Shown here in pieces: positions 24,415-36,580 of a stretch of 64,000 nucleotides of DNA. Every line of letters begins with the position of its first letter. Within the stretch, counting starts at the first letter, position 1. This stretch comes from Antitrichia curtipendula (lineage: Eukaryota; Streptophyta; Bryopsida; Hypnales; Leucodontaceae): NCBI GenBank assembly GCA_951230915.1, contig OX579635.1, positions 37,696,001-37,760,000 of the forward strand, in the 5' to 3' direction. A program made the translations under genes and the position numbers. The notes beneath the pieces are model-generated. The model saw only the letters and a program-made list of their open reading frames with translations. It was not told where the DNA came from and searched no databases.

Positions 24415-27400
24415 ATGCCCATTGTCAACAATGCCCAAGATTTTGCATACAATCAAAGATTTGGAGGAGCAATAGGACGAGGAGCACTAGGTCAAGGAGC
24501 ATCAAGCGGTAGGGGCAAAAATTCATCTAGCGGTAGGGGCAGCAATACACACAACCAACCTCCAACATCAGCAAGTACACGACCTAATATCACAAGGTCA
24601 ATCTACATTCTACCACATGGTACAATATGGATTGAAAAAGCAGGAGACACACTTCCCTTTGTGGAGTCTTGGTCACTTGATTCTCCCAGTGTGCTTGTTT
24701 CCTTGCCAAGTACAACAAAATGGGAAGGATTAGTACATCCCTTTCCAATAGACTCCACAGGGCATGGAATTGCAATGGCATTTGCAAGGGCATTTGCAAA
24801 GGCCTTTGCACAATCTACAACAGATTCTTATGCAGGTCTACTCTATAAGAGGACCAAGAAAAAAAAAAGGAATGGGAAGTGAAAGAGGATACTACTTGGA
24901 GCCCTATTTCAGAGTGAAAGGGGCATCTTTGGGAACTTTAGCAGCAAACACAAATTTAGTCTATTGCCCTGACTCTACTATACTACCACAAGGGGGAGTA
25001 GACACTTACATGAGGAGATTAGAGGCTGGACAAAATAGCACCATCAGAAATATGCCATTGATTCTACCCATTGATGCTTTAGCCCCTGTTGCTACAGCTC
25101 CAAATCCCCCTCCTTCTATAGCTCGACAAACTCCAAATCCTCCTGCTGCAGCTCGACAAACTCCAAATCCAACTCTTGCTCAACAGTCCAGGTAAGTCAA
25201 TTAGTCTAGTGCACATCTTGATTACAATTCTTGCACACTTTCAAGTTCAGTTGAACTAACTCATGTAAAAATTTGGTTATCTAATTCGAGTTCAGCTCCA
25301 ACTCCTAATCAAGGTCCAGATCTTGATTAAGGTCCAGCTCCTGCAGCAGCTCATCAAACCAGGTAAGTCATATTATTAAGTTTGCTTCCCTTGTTTGTTT
25401 ATTTTATTGTTTTGTTTATTTATTGCTTCCCTTGGCCTGTTACACTCAATCACAGTTTCAAATTGCAGAGAAGATGGGCCATCAACTTGAGTCATTGACT
25501 TGACTACACGACAACCTTGGAGCCATGAGGGTGCAGAAGAAAATCACCTTGAATATCTTTCAGAGAAATGGATACGTCTCCATGAAGCATATTTTTCCCC
25601 TTTACAGTTGAAGAATAAAAAAATGGGCAGTTCTACTCTAGACACTGAAGATTTGCAGAGAAGTGCTTCATTTTGGAACTCTTTCCAAGAACTGGAGAAT
25701 GAAGTTATTCTTGAAGGGAATCCTACAATAAAAAACATGACAATAAATTTGGTTAGAAGGAAAAATCTCCAAAGAAGCATCACATGCACTGAAGCAGACA
25801 TGAACAAGATTACAGCACACCCAACTATGAGAATGTTTACTCCAACAGACCTAAGACTAGAATTTGAGCTGAAAGCAACCCCATTTTGGAGGGAATGGGA
25901 TGTTTTTGAGCAGCTTATCAAGAATACTCCCACTAGTGCAGCATACCTTTGTTTAGCCAACACCATCATGTTTACACATGGCAAGGAAGGTTTGGACAGG
26001 ATTCAAGAGTTAGAAGAGTTATTCAAGAAAAATCCCAATAGTAAACTATCTCTGGACCTACTAGAGCTAATGTGCAAAGCTTCCAATGATCCAAAGTACA
26101 TTGAAGAAGAGAAGCTTCTACACATGAGGAAACAGGTGGAAGTTGCATTATTTGACTTTCAATCCTACTTCCTACAGCAGAAAGTCTTCTACCCCTACAA
26201 TGTTTTCATTGATACTACAAGACTAGTACCTACAACTTACATCAAGGTCTACCAAGGAAGAGAATATCAAGCTTTTTGTGAGTATTGAAGAGAAATTGTA
26301 CTTACAAACCAGGCATGTAACAAAATCAAGGTCAAGTTCACACACAGTTCAGGGATAGAAGAAAAACATACTCATGATGCTGATGGGCTGCACAATTTGT
26401 GGCTCACCAATTGTTGGAAGCAATTTGTGTCCATGCCATTTGTAAGTGAAAAGCCTTTACCTCTCCTACAATCCAATTCAGCTTCTGTGTTATTGAAGTA
26501 CAATACTAGACTAATTATCATTAACTGAAATGGAATGGGTTTTTTTTCTTTATAAAATCAGGTCTACAATAGCATACTTGAATATACCAACAACAAAGAA
26601 GGAGCAATACTACATCCCATGAAAGGCATCGACATTGTGAGACTAGACATGCAACTAGGCACGGTACGTATGTTCTTTAATTACATTCTTTGATTATGTT
26701 ATTCTACATTTATAAGTGAGTATGAGGATTGATTCTAAGTTTCTTCTACTGGAATTATATAGGGACTTATGATAGGACACTTGATATGGGAGATTGCATC
26801 ATGTAATCTGGAGGTGAACAGGCCGTTTACATACTCCACCCTATTGATGATATGTGACCAAGTTCCTAAATTAGAGGACTTATCTCATGGGGTTGACCTC
26901 CAGCTGAGGGGGCATCTAGAAAAAGATTTTCGATTGTGCTTCCCATCCAAATGGAGCATTCTTCAACAACTGCGACAATCATACACCCATGCAAGTAAGT
27001 TGGTTTTTCAACTAGCAAATGATGAAATCAATGAAGAATTGGGATGGACCTTCATCAATTTCAAGATGACAGAAGAGAATTGGGCCATGGAGTTGGAGAA
27101 GAAACTAGGAAGCATCACCTGGTGCCATCTGTTCAAGGACAAGGATGAAGTGGGGAAGGCTTTGAGAGAAGGTTTCTACCTAGCCATCAACACAAAACCC
27201 ATTGAAAAGAAAAGGAAAGAAGAATTCAGAAGTGACATTGCCCTACTTACCCCAGATTGCTTGAAGATTGCTTTCTCTAGATCCTACAGCATTGATCCAA
27301 AGAAATTCATGAGCGCAGTTGTTTTTGAGAATACAATCAATGAAGTACAACAAGAATGGTTCATGAAGGCTATCTACGAGATGTCAAATGCAGAGAGGAT

Positions 27401-27602
27401 GCGACTTACCGTTTTCATCACCGGACTTGAGTTTTTTGGAGGATCTCACATTACGGTTGTCTTGCTAGATCGGGCGGATGACCCTTGCCTCCAGGCAAGC
27501 ATATGCTTCAGCCAACTTTTCCTACCACCATATACTTCATATGAAACCATGGTTAGAATGATAAAATACTCAACCATGGACACTAGCTATGGTAGAGCGT
27601 AA
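24415..27602 (+). pseudogene. HECT-domain (E3 ubiquitin ligase-like) gene of the mobile unit, decayed
   Basis: Probable exons: about 24415-25191, a short Pro/Ala-rich exon near 25296-25361, 25469-26441, 26562-26663 and 26763-27602 (TAA at 27600). The N-terminal part is Gly/Ser-rich (SGRGKNSSSGRGS), then Pro-rich repeats. The last exons read like a HECT domain: an N-lobe with DADGLHNLW and LMIGHLIWEIASC, and a C-lobe with AERMRLTVFITG and the region LQASICFSQLFLPPYTSY, where the Cys matches the catalytic cysteine. A HECT enzyme takes ubiquitin onto this Cys and transfers it to a substrate. Breaks: a frame change at the A10 run 24859-24868, TAA at 25328, TGA at 25488 and TGA at 26286. The final 279 codons are open. 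The HECT assignment rests on motif spacing and is fairly sure. Activity is unlikely unless the breaks are bypassed. Confidence 0.7.
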
Positions 27603-28229
27603 ACTTTTCAGCTGTTGTAGTTCAACTCTAGGTTATGCTCATGATCTGTTGTCGTAATAGAAACTGTGCAGGACTGAAACTCACGCATTCTTCCTGTGAC
27701 ATTCTCTTCAAGAAACTGCATTGAGCAGACACCCCTCACCATCCATTAAATGTTGGGTTTGAATGCACATACTGTACTAAATTCACATAGATTTGATTCC
27801 TTCCACCAACTTCCATTCTAAGCTTGTCAAGTTACTGCAGTTGCTAGCCCAAGTCGCACCGAATCAAGATCCCACAGGCAAGTGCTCTCATGAAAAGACC
27901 GACCCACTTCAGGGAAAACCGCCGACTCTCACCAATTGCAAGAATGTGTGGTCGCAAGCAAGCCCACACTAGTAGAAAATGACGTCCAAATTAATAGAAA
28001 ATCAACATATTTATGTTGATTTGGGTACTGCAATGTCCGATTTCACATTTTTTTTGTTAATGGCGACATTTTTTTTTTGTTGATTTGGACAATCGGTGAC
28101 AAAATCAAGAGATTTTTGTTGAATACTTTTTGAACCTTCTAGAATCTTTTGGAATTTTTTAGAACCTCTTAACATCTTCGTTTTACAATGTATTTAAAAA
28201 AAAAATTAAGTACACATTTCGGTGTTCCA

Positions 28230-28785
28230 TAAAGTCAGCAGACTTTGAAGGTTATTTGCACATAATAAATGAACATTTTTCAAAGCACTTTCAACTAAAA
28301 AAAGTTGTGGAATTAAACCAACTTTCATCTCTAACAGTCTTTTTGAGATTTCAAATCTCCAATCAAAGGTTATGAACAAATTTTAGAGAAGTATTGGAAA
28401 TTGTCTTTTTAATAAATTCAAAAGACTTTGGAAGTTGTTTTGGTATAGTAAAAGGATTTTTGAAAACTTTTAAACTAAGAGAAGTTGCAAATTCTAGAAA
28501 ACTTTCATCTCTTATAATTTGTTTGAAGTTTTGATCCTCCAATCAAAAGCTATGAACAAAATTCAAAGAAGATGTTAAAAAATGTCAAAAATGTCAAAAG
28601 TGATGATTTCCTAACCTCTCTCTAAACTTTGTCCAAAACTTTTGAGGAAAATCTTCAAATCTCAAATGGAATTTTGGAGATGAAATCTTTTTTGAATTAC
28701 TACCTTTTTTTAGTTCAAAATTTTTTCAAAAAAGTTCTTCTACTATGCCAAAACAACCTCCAAAGTTTGCTGAATTTACAATGAA
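28230..28785. repeat. Internal hairpin 1 of the CACTA element
   Basis: Imperfect inverted repeat running from GTCAGCAGACTTTGAAGG to CCTCCAAAGTTTGCTGAA, with an inner direct duplication (two segments with CCTCCAATCAAA and TATGAACAAA at 28358 and 28530). It shares the (G)TTATG(G)ACAAA word with the fold-back elements at 8.3 and 48.8 kb. Confidence 0.7.
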
Positions 28786-29899
28786 ATAATTTTAAAAACC
28801 TATCTCCATTTTGTTAGGTTCCATGTTAATTTCTACGCTATTATCCAATTTTCAAAATTCCCAATATATATGGGAAGTATTTAAAAATTTATTTACGAAA
28901 TGTAGTCTAAAGGAAAAAAGGAGCAAATATAATTGCTTACAATGAAAGAAATAGTAGGGATGGAAAAAGACATTTTCTTAAACATTTCTAGTCTTTACTT
29001 TGCACAATCAAACTAGGTTTGAAGTAAAAAATTCAAATTTTTATTTTTAGTAATTTTAAAAATACAAAATCCAATTTGGTGTGATTAAGAATACAAAAAT
29101 AATTAGAATGATTTCAATTTTTTTGGAGATGTTCCAAACATTGAACTAATGATATTAATTGTTAAATTTCAAAAAATGATACATTTATCAATTTTTAAAT
29201 TCTTTGTAGAATCCGATTTGGTCAGGTTTGGCTTTCTACTCCTTTTGCTTGAAAATGTCTACAAACTTGGGAGAGTTTTTAATTTTTTAATTTTTTAAAT
29301 AAAAAAATAATACATTTGCCTTAGATTCTAAAACCATTTTCTGGAGGGCAATAAAGCATTTATTACCTTCTTATAATTTTTTTTCTCCAGAAGAGTTTTT
29401 TGCCAAAAGAGTTGATCATCCAAAATTATTATAATTTAAAAATCTAATGGTCAGTATTTTCCACAATTAATTCCGTGCATACTAGACAAAGTATCCTTCA
29501 CTTTTTTACGGTTAAAATTAAAAATTTCAAACATGTCCATGTGCAAAAAAACATCAAAATTGGACAATTCATTGAAAACCTCCATTGTAAAAACATTGTT
29601 AGGCCTTGAGGGATTAAAGCCAAAAAATTGAAATTTTATCCACAATGAGCTATCTAAAATCTCTATATTGCCAAAAAATGCTAATTCGTCATTTAGAAGT
29701 TAAGTTTTATCTTTCAAAGAATTTATCCAAAAAAATGTATGTCAATTCTTGAACTTGCAAGTGTTCATTACATGTTGAAGAAATATACTGGAAATTTATA
29801 CTTCAACCTTCAAAAAAGTATTTTATATTCATGCTTGAAGGAAATAGTATATACAGGGTTTTTTTTAATAACTTCATCATTCAGAAATCGGTGTTTACA

Positions 29900-30265
29900 A
29901 ATTTCAGCAGACTTCAAGGGCTGTTTTCACATAGTAAATTAACTTTTTGTTTTTAACTTACAACTAAGAAAAGTTGTTAAATGAAGGCATATTTCATCTC
30001 CAAAAATCCGTTTGCAATTTGGAGTCTTCAATGAAAAGTTATGGACAAAATTCAGAGAAGTGTTGGTATGGCCATTTTTCTTTGACACTTTGAACACCTT
30101 CTCTGAATTTTGTCCATAACTTTTTATTAAAGACTCCAAATTGCAAACGTATTTTTGGAGATGAAACTTAACTTCATTTAATAACTTTTCTTAGTTTAAA
30201 GTTTTAAAAAATATGTTAATTTACTATGTGAAAACGGCCCCTGAAGTTTGCTGACTTTCCAATGC
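29900..30265. repeat. Internal hairpin 2 of the CACTA element
   Basis: A well-preserved inverted repeat centred near 30085. The left arm has TTCAGCAGACTTC and AAAAGTTATGGACAAAATTC; the right arm has the complements, ending GAAGTTTGCTGACT. The arms are about 170 bases. Confidence 0.8.
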
Positions 30266-30909
30266 AAATGAAAAAATAACCTAGAAGTAGTTAAATAGGA
30301 AACACACAACTTCATAGACATGTGAACACACATGTGGTCCATTGGCTAAAGATTCTAGGGTCCAAACCCCGCCGGCTGCTTGCTCAAGTGGTGGCCAACC
30401 TGCCTACGTGGCGGCCAGACTGTCCGCGTGGTAGCTTGCTCACGTGGCGGCCAGTCTGCCCGCGTGGCAGCTCGCCCTTGTGGCATTTGTAAAAAATTCA
30501 TTTTTTCATAAAAAATTTGAAATTTTTTTTTGAATTGTTGAAAAATTAACACTTTCTAGTTGCCAAATCAACACTTTCTAGTTACTTAATCAACACTTTT
30601 GTGTTGATGAACCACACAAAAGTGTTCATTTTCATGTCCAAATCAACACTATTTTGCTATGCAATGTCCAAGTCAACACGTCCAAATCAACACGAAAATG
30701 AACAAAAAAAATCAACATTTTTTTGTCACTTTGGACGCTGAATTTTCTACTAGTGCCGGTGCTTGCAGCTTCCTACTGACTCCCACACAAAACATGTGTG
30801 CAAAACGAGAGGTAAAAATGGAATCCAAAAGAACACTGAAATGGATCCACCATAGATGTGAAATCAAGCTCATGTTGCTTCAGAAACAGAGATGGAATGA
30901 AATTCTTAC

Positions 30910-31060
30910 CTAGGCAGTGACATCAACGCATGGATCATCAGCAGGTTGCAACACAAGAAGGGCCAATATGTTCTGGGATTCATCGAAATACATATTGAAG
31001 AGACGAGCCCAAGCCAACTTGCTAAACATCAGGTCATATGATGACTCTGTCAACCGGCAT
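30910..31060 (-). pseudogene. Orphan minus-strand exon relic, family not recognised
   Basis: On the minus strand an open stretch reads SSYDLMFSKLAWARLFNMY and then SQNILALLVLQPADDPCVDV, ending in TAG exactly at a good donor (TAG|GTAAGA). Upstream in the frame there are two stops. The composition looks like real former coding sequence. It sits just right of the CACTA element, in opposite orientation to the integrase and HECT genes. Confidence 0.35.
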
Positions 31061-32032
31061 CCATCAAACCCACCCTATCAACCATCAAGCACCAAAATTT
31101 TCCCAAAACTCACAAACAAGAAATGATCTCATTCCCATTCAATCAAAATTTCCAAAATGACAAAAAACAAGCACCAACAACAATGAAGTTGGAATTGAAA
31201 TTGTATCAAGGAATTGTCACAAAAAAACACTATTTCTATGTTGCTTCGACTGTTAGCATTTTACAGCTATCAATCTATGGAAAAATGCAAGCGCAAGAGT
31301 ATCAAGCCCAAATGTTTTAGGTCCTCAATTGATGTTCGATGCTAGCGGATTGAAACTGCAGTTCCCGCTTCATATTGGTGATCAGAAAGTGGAGGCTATC
31401 AGACCGGATATTTCCCAAGTTTTCTTCACTTGGAACGCAATATGAGCCCCAGCTAGCTCCGTTCAACTCCGGAATTAATACTTCAAAATTGATCCAGCCA
31501 AACGACACTCTGAAAAAGATGATAGCTTTTAGTTGAAAGTTGCTCACTTCCTAAAAGTAGTTCGTTGGCTTTCAGTGGGGCGGCACTTTTCGAGGTTTTT
31601 GCAAAGTGTGCTATTTACAACTATGATTGGAATTCGACACTGGTCCCGGATCAGGCTGTGTTGTTTGGCTGCAACTCTGAAATGAAAACAGTCGAACTCT
31701 AGACAGAAGACTCTAAAAAACTCCAAACCCTAGACAGAAGACTCTAAAAATTTGTGCTGCAAATGCTTAAGAAAATCAAAAAACCGTTGCGTTAAACGCT
31801 GCAATTCTCAGACTATATCACAAGAATCTAAGTATCAAAAACGAAATTGAGTTGTGAGTACGCAAAAAATTGGCTCATGAAGTCGAGGGGGTTCTAGAGT
31901 TTTAGATCCCAACAGAAGAACTAGCAAACCGACCACGCAGCTCCTACCACGAAGAAGACCACGAAGAAAACAGAGAAGCCTACTGGTGGTGCTAATGGCA
32001 AACCCAGCATTTCAAACCCCAAGCTTTGTGGC

Positions 32033-32425
32033 GCCAAACCCTAAGCTTGCTCATCGAAGACGGACGGTTACAATGAAGACGGACGGTTACGATGGCTCAT
32101 CGAGCAGACCAAAAAATACTTTGGTATAACAAATACGGGAATCCGTATAAATACGTGTATAGATATGTAGGTATCTGAATCCAAAACCTTACCTATCAAG
32201 TTTGCTGGGTTGGGAGAACCTTCCCTGGGGTACATGGCATCTTCCCCGAGGCACTGAGAATCTTTCCCGAGGTACCTTGATGTGCAGTATGTGGCCTTTT
32301 TGGCATTCCATAGGCAGGGGTCGGCAGGCCAGACCTGGCCGGGGGGTTGGCCTCCCCAGTTGGTTTTGGCTCTGGACAGGGGGTGATGGCCCTGTCCAAC
32401 CCCAAACTCCTTGAGAGTTCGGGGA
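32033..32425 (-). repeat. Right copy of long inverted repeat bounding the integrase-HECT unit
   Basis: Reverse complement of the left copy at 20255-20550, with scattered substitutions. Conserved blocks include GGAATGCCAAAAAGGCCACA, TTATACGGATTC and AAGCTTAGGGTTTGGC. The outer GC-rich part (32300-32425) is much shorter than on the left and diverged. Confidence 0.7.
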
Positions 32426-32554
32426 TTTTGGGACAAAAATGAGCATCGGGCGTGAGTTTTTTGCCCGTGAACCTTTAGAAACTAAATTTTTTTTTTCACA
32501 AAAGAAACCAAAACTATATTTGGGCTTATAATTCACAATTTTCTTCCCTTCACT

Positions 32555-32730
32555 AGGTTCAAAGCTTCACCATGAACGAGGAATTTTACAAATTTGAAAA
32601 CTAAAACTAAAACCAAGGGGTTTCAAAGCTCCGTCGTGATTTCTAAAATCATACAAAATTCTATAAACTTAAAACCTTATGGGTTCAAAGCTTCGCCGTG
32701 GTTTTAAACATGGAAAAATTCTAAACAAAT
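32555..32730. repeat. Three degenerate 65-70-bp direct repeats
   Basis: GGTT(T)CAAAGCT(T/C)C(A/G)CCGTG-like words recur at about 32556, 32619 and 32691, each followed by an A-rich stretch with AAACTTAAAAC or similar. Confidence 0.6.
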
Positions 32731-32739
32731 TTCTCAAGA

Positions 32740-35700
32740 GCTACTTGCTTTAAGGAAGGAGGCCAAATAACCACACCAAAAAGCCAAGACAACAAGTGAG
32801 TGTTAGTTTGTACAAGGCACCAACACAAATTAGTGCACAACTTGGCAGTATAACCGTCCAACGAGTTATGCCACTAACACAAGATAAATTAGTATAATTT
32901 AGAGGAGATAAAAGAAGCTAAAGGACTCCCCTAAGCGGCATCGCCAATCACAAGGGGAGAACTTCTAGATTTAGTACAAGGTATTTAAAAGAAACTCAAC
33001 AAAAGCTTCCACAAGTATACAAAAAATCTCAACAAAACATACACAAATGTTAGCAAAACTTAAAGGGACCCCAAGTCCTTCAAAGTTTCAACAAAAATAC
33101 AAGATGAGAGCTTCAAAAATGCTCCAAAAACACAAGAGTTTGGCAACATGGCACAAATTGGCCAAAATCCAACTAAATGGATCCAAATCGTACAAGGTGG
33201 TTCAAAATGAACCTAAGGGGGTGGAATGAGAAGAGAATGAGCCCCCTTAAATACTTTCCCAGGGTTGCTCACCTCCCTTCAATTTCTAAGTCGTAAACTT
33301 ATCAACTAAGATTTTAATCCTAATTTTTAAGTTTTGACTTTCTACACTAGTCTCAAACTCTAACTTTAGGAGAAAGACTCCATATCACAAACGGATTGTG
33401 CCATTGACTTTAGAAGATTATTTTCAGTTCAAGGGATCTTCCCACCTCCTTTTCATCCGCTAAAAACCCACAAAAGCTAGCGCCAACTAGAAACTCAAAA
33501 ATGTAAAAAATCTAACTTTTGGAGTTTGACCTATCTAAAGAAAGTAAAAAGTAACTAGCCTAGGGTCTTAAGTAGGTATGAGGGAGTAAGAAAAGACCTA
33601 ACTTGAGCCTCATTCCGACTTCATACGCTCCCAGTACACTGGTCAACTCCACGGTAAACTTCGAATTTGCCGGTTTGAGGAGGATCTTTGCCAGTTTTGG
33701 GTCTTCTAGCTATTGGAATGTCTTGAAACTTATTGGAGCCTCTTATTAGCATAAAAATATCTATTACAATTTTTAGTGAGATTTTATCACAATCTCGGTA
33801 ATTTCTAGGAATTTCCCATCATAGGTTTTGGTGGTTGACCGTTCGGAAGGGTATCTTCTTCAAGTTAGAAAATTTTGAAACTTTTTATAGAACCTCTCAT
33901 GGAATTCCACAAGCTCATATTTTTACTTTGCACAAAGGTTAGAGGAGAATCAAATTCCGCCTTCTCCTTTTAATTTTGGCAATTAGAGAATCTTTCACAT
34001 TTAAGAGAATCTTGGCAAACCGTTTTCGCCGTTGAGTTTCCAATGTGATTTCCACCCTAGAAATCCAAATTCCACCCGTAGATTCTTCTTACGGATCCAT
34101 CTTGAATTTGTAATTTCTGCAGGCCAATAATTGGGGTTTCCGCTATTTCTTTGATACTATAGGGAAAGTGAAACCTATCTCCGGGAATGAAATTAGGACC
34201 TCAACGTATTCCTTTGGACCAATTTTAGCCATAAGATGTCACATGCACCATAGGTTGGAATGATTTGGGCTAGATTTATTTTATTCCCGCTATTTATCTA
34301 ATTTCCCGGTTTCTAACCTATGTACAAGTAGAAATTGGGTTTATTAGGGAAAATTAACCTATAAGGGACCAAATGCTATATGGACATGTGACATACCTTT
34401 TTTGGCTTTACACTCTTTTTATGACTTTTTGTAGGATTTAACTAACTTTATTTTGCAAAAATCGCAAAAAAATAAAGCATGAGTCCCAAGTGATGAATAT
34501 GGGACTCACACACTCACACTTGAAACAATAGACTCAAATTGAAAAACAGTTCAGTTACTATCATCCACAGAACTATTACATGAAACCAAAAATTCTACAC
34601 AATTGAAAAGAAAAAGTTTAAGAGATTGTCATGAACTCAACATCATATCCAAAAGGGATCAAGATTTTTTATATGGTCAATTACAAGGGTGATGAAATAG
34701 ATTCTAGAGGACATCCTCTAATATTAAAATAATCTTGTAAATCAAGTCACATCACCTTCCATTCTTGTTGCTTTGTGTTGCAATAAGGTAGAAGTACCTT
34801 TTTTGGACAGCCTTCCTCTATGATGGTTGTATAGGGTGACCTATTATAGGCAACAACTGAATGCATTGTTCTTTGTTTATACCTTCTTGTCTACTCACCT
34901 CACTTCTCTCCTTGCTTAAGGAGAAGTACCAAAGCTAACTGTAATAGGTGTGTTTATAAAACCGGAGTGGGTCCAAATGAAAAATCCACATTCATATTGA
35001 ATAAAATATTCATTCTTGGAAAGAAGATTCATTTCTTATGCATTCTTCCTCATCCTTATGTTGGCACACATTGAGCTCAATTTCTCAACGAATTTTCCAT
35101 ATCCTAGAGGCTGAAATATTTAAGTTATTAGAAATAAGTACTTCTACCATGATGGTACATAAACTCCAATTTAGGGAGAAGAAAACTCATTGTGATTAGG
35201 CTTTGTATGACTCTAAATATTATCTTTTCAGAAATAATTCATAAGGTCTAATAAAGGATCAAAAGTGACACATACTATTGACCCTTCTTGTTGCTTAGAC
35301 TTGCAAGAGTGAAACCAAAACATGAGATTCCAATTCAATATGATTAAATTGTACTGAATTATGACTTGTTCCCATTACAAGAAGTACATGATTTCAATAA
35401 AAATTCAAATTTGATTTTGAAAAATAATTAAAAGAAGGGCCGCATGGAAGGTGATAATTCATTACTAGGATAATTTTCATAAAATTTCAAGATATTTTCA
35501 ATATCAAAATTTTAAAAAGAAAAGAAAAAAACTTGGTGACATAGGACATATTCTGTTCGGATCGCATGTAGCTGGTGAACTTCAACAGTGACCTGGAGTA
35601 ATCTCTGGATGATTGCTAAGAATTTCTCAGTGCTACAATTTACATTAGAATGCCACAACCATGTAAGAGATGCAGTTTACTTCATCTCCAGATTTTTTCT

Positions 35701-36300
35701 ACTTGATAGCAACATGATTATACCCATGGAAGTAGAAGGTTTTGTAGATGAAATTTGCCAACCAATGAGAGAATTGTTGCCTAAATTGCTCCAATCAATT
35801 AATTTGTTGATGCTGCTGCTGCCTCATATATACTTTAATACATATCTCAAAATTTGAGAGAGGCAATAAACACAAATCAATGAATAGTCTAGCATGGATA
35901 GGTCCTAGAGCACCCTTGGAACCATGCACTTGTTACCATGCACTTGTTGCTCAAGGCCCTACTTATAATAGTGTATATTAACCCTGAAATTTATCAAATC
36001 GCAGCAGTTGGGACTCCAATTTCAAACGTGAGAAAAGTATTATCAGCAACATATCTTGTTTTAGGAATCCTTATCCCAACCGCAAAAGGTTCATATACCT
36101 TAAGCTTACTATGCACATATCCGCAATTGGAATGTGTAGCAAGAAAATAGAAATTAGAATTCAAACAAAGGGTAAAAGACGACAAAAATGGATCTCCAAA
36201 TTGGACTGCATTGATGAAATATTTCTCTACTATACTAGGGGAACAAAAGTTGAATTCAAAATCACCTCTCATTCTTCTAGCTCGAGAGGTTGTCCGAAAC
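32740..36300. other. No recognised gene
   Basis: Long AT-rich stretch with only short ORFs. An 89-codon frame at 35588-35857 (with NHVRDAVYFISRFFLL) could be an exon relic but matches nothing I know. Confidence 0.5.
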
Positions 36301-36301
36301 A

Positions 36302-36366
36302 ACTAAGGGTAGGTGGCTCTGAAAGCGACCTCTAACACAAAGGTACATTTTACTTTCTTCAATGTA
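36302..36366. mobile_element. Half copy of the GGTAG MITE
   Basis: GGTAGGTGGCTCTGAAAGCG followed by GGTACATTTTACTTTCTTCA matches the left 65 bases of the 7296 and 14281 copies. The right end is absent. Confidence 0.6.
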
Positions 36367-36580
36367 GGTCCCAATCCAGTTACCTCAAGATGCTCCAAAA
36401 ATCCTACTTGATTATAAAACAAGGTCATTCTTCAGAACCTTGATAATAATATATCTTCATTTTGAAATGGTTTCAAGCGAAAAAAAACATCAATACAACA
36501 TTACCTCAAAACAAAAGGTTATTTAGAACAAAAGGTAAGGATTGGCCATGAAGTGCACACCTACAGATACATTGGACGTG

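Larger units (their letters stand above)
27967..30755. mobile_element. Non-autonomous CACTA (En/Spm-type) element
   Basis: The ends are perfect 14-bp inverted repeats, CACTAGTAGAAAAT and its complement. Subterminal regions repeat GTGTTGATTTGGAC in both orientations (about 28000-28090 and 30545-30720), as expected for transposase-binding sites. Flanking trinucleotides are CCA on the left and CCG on the right, so the 3-bp target duplication is imperfect. No transposase ORF is present, so it would need a helper. Two long hairpins fill much of the interior (listed separately). It is inserted inside the integrase-HECT unit, so it is younger than that unit. Confidence 0.9.
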
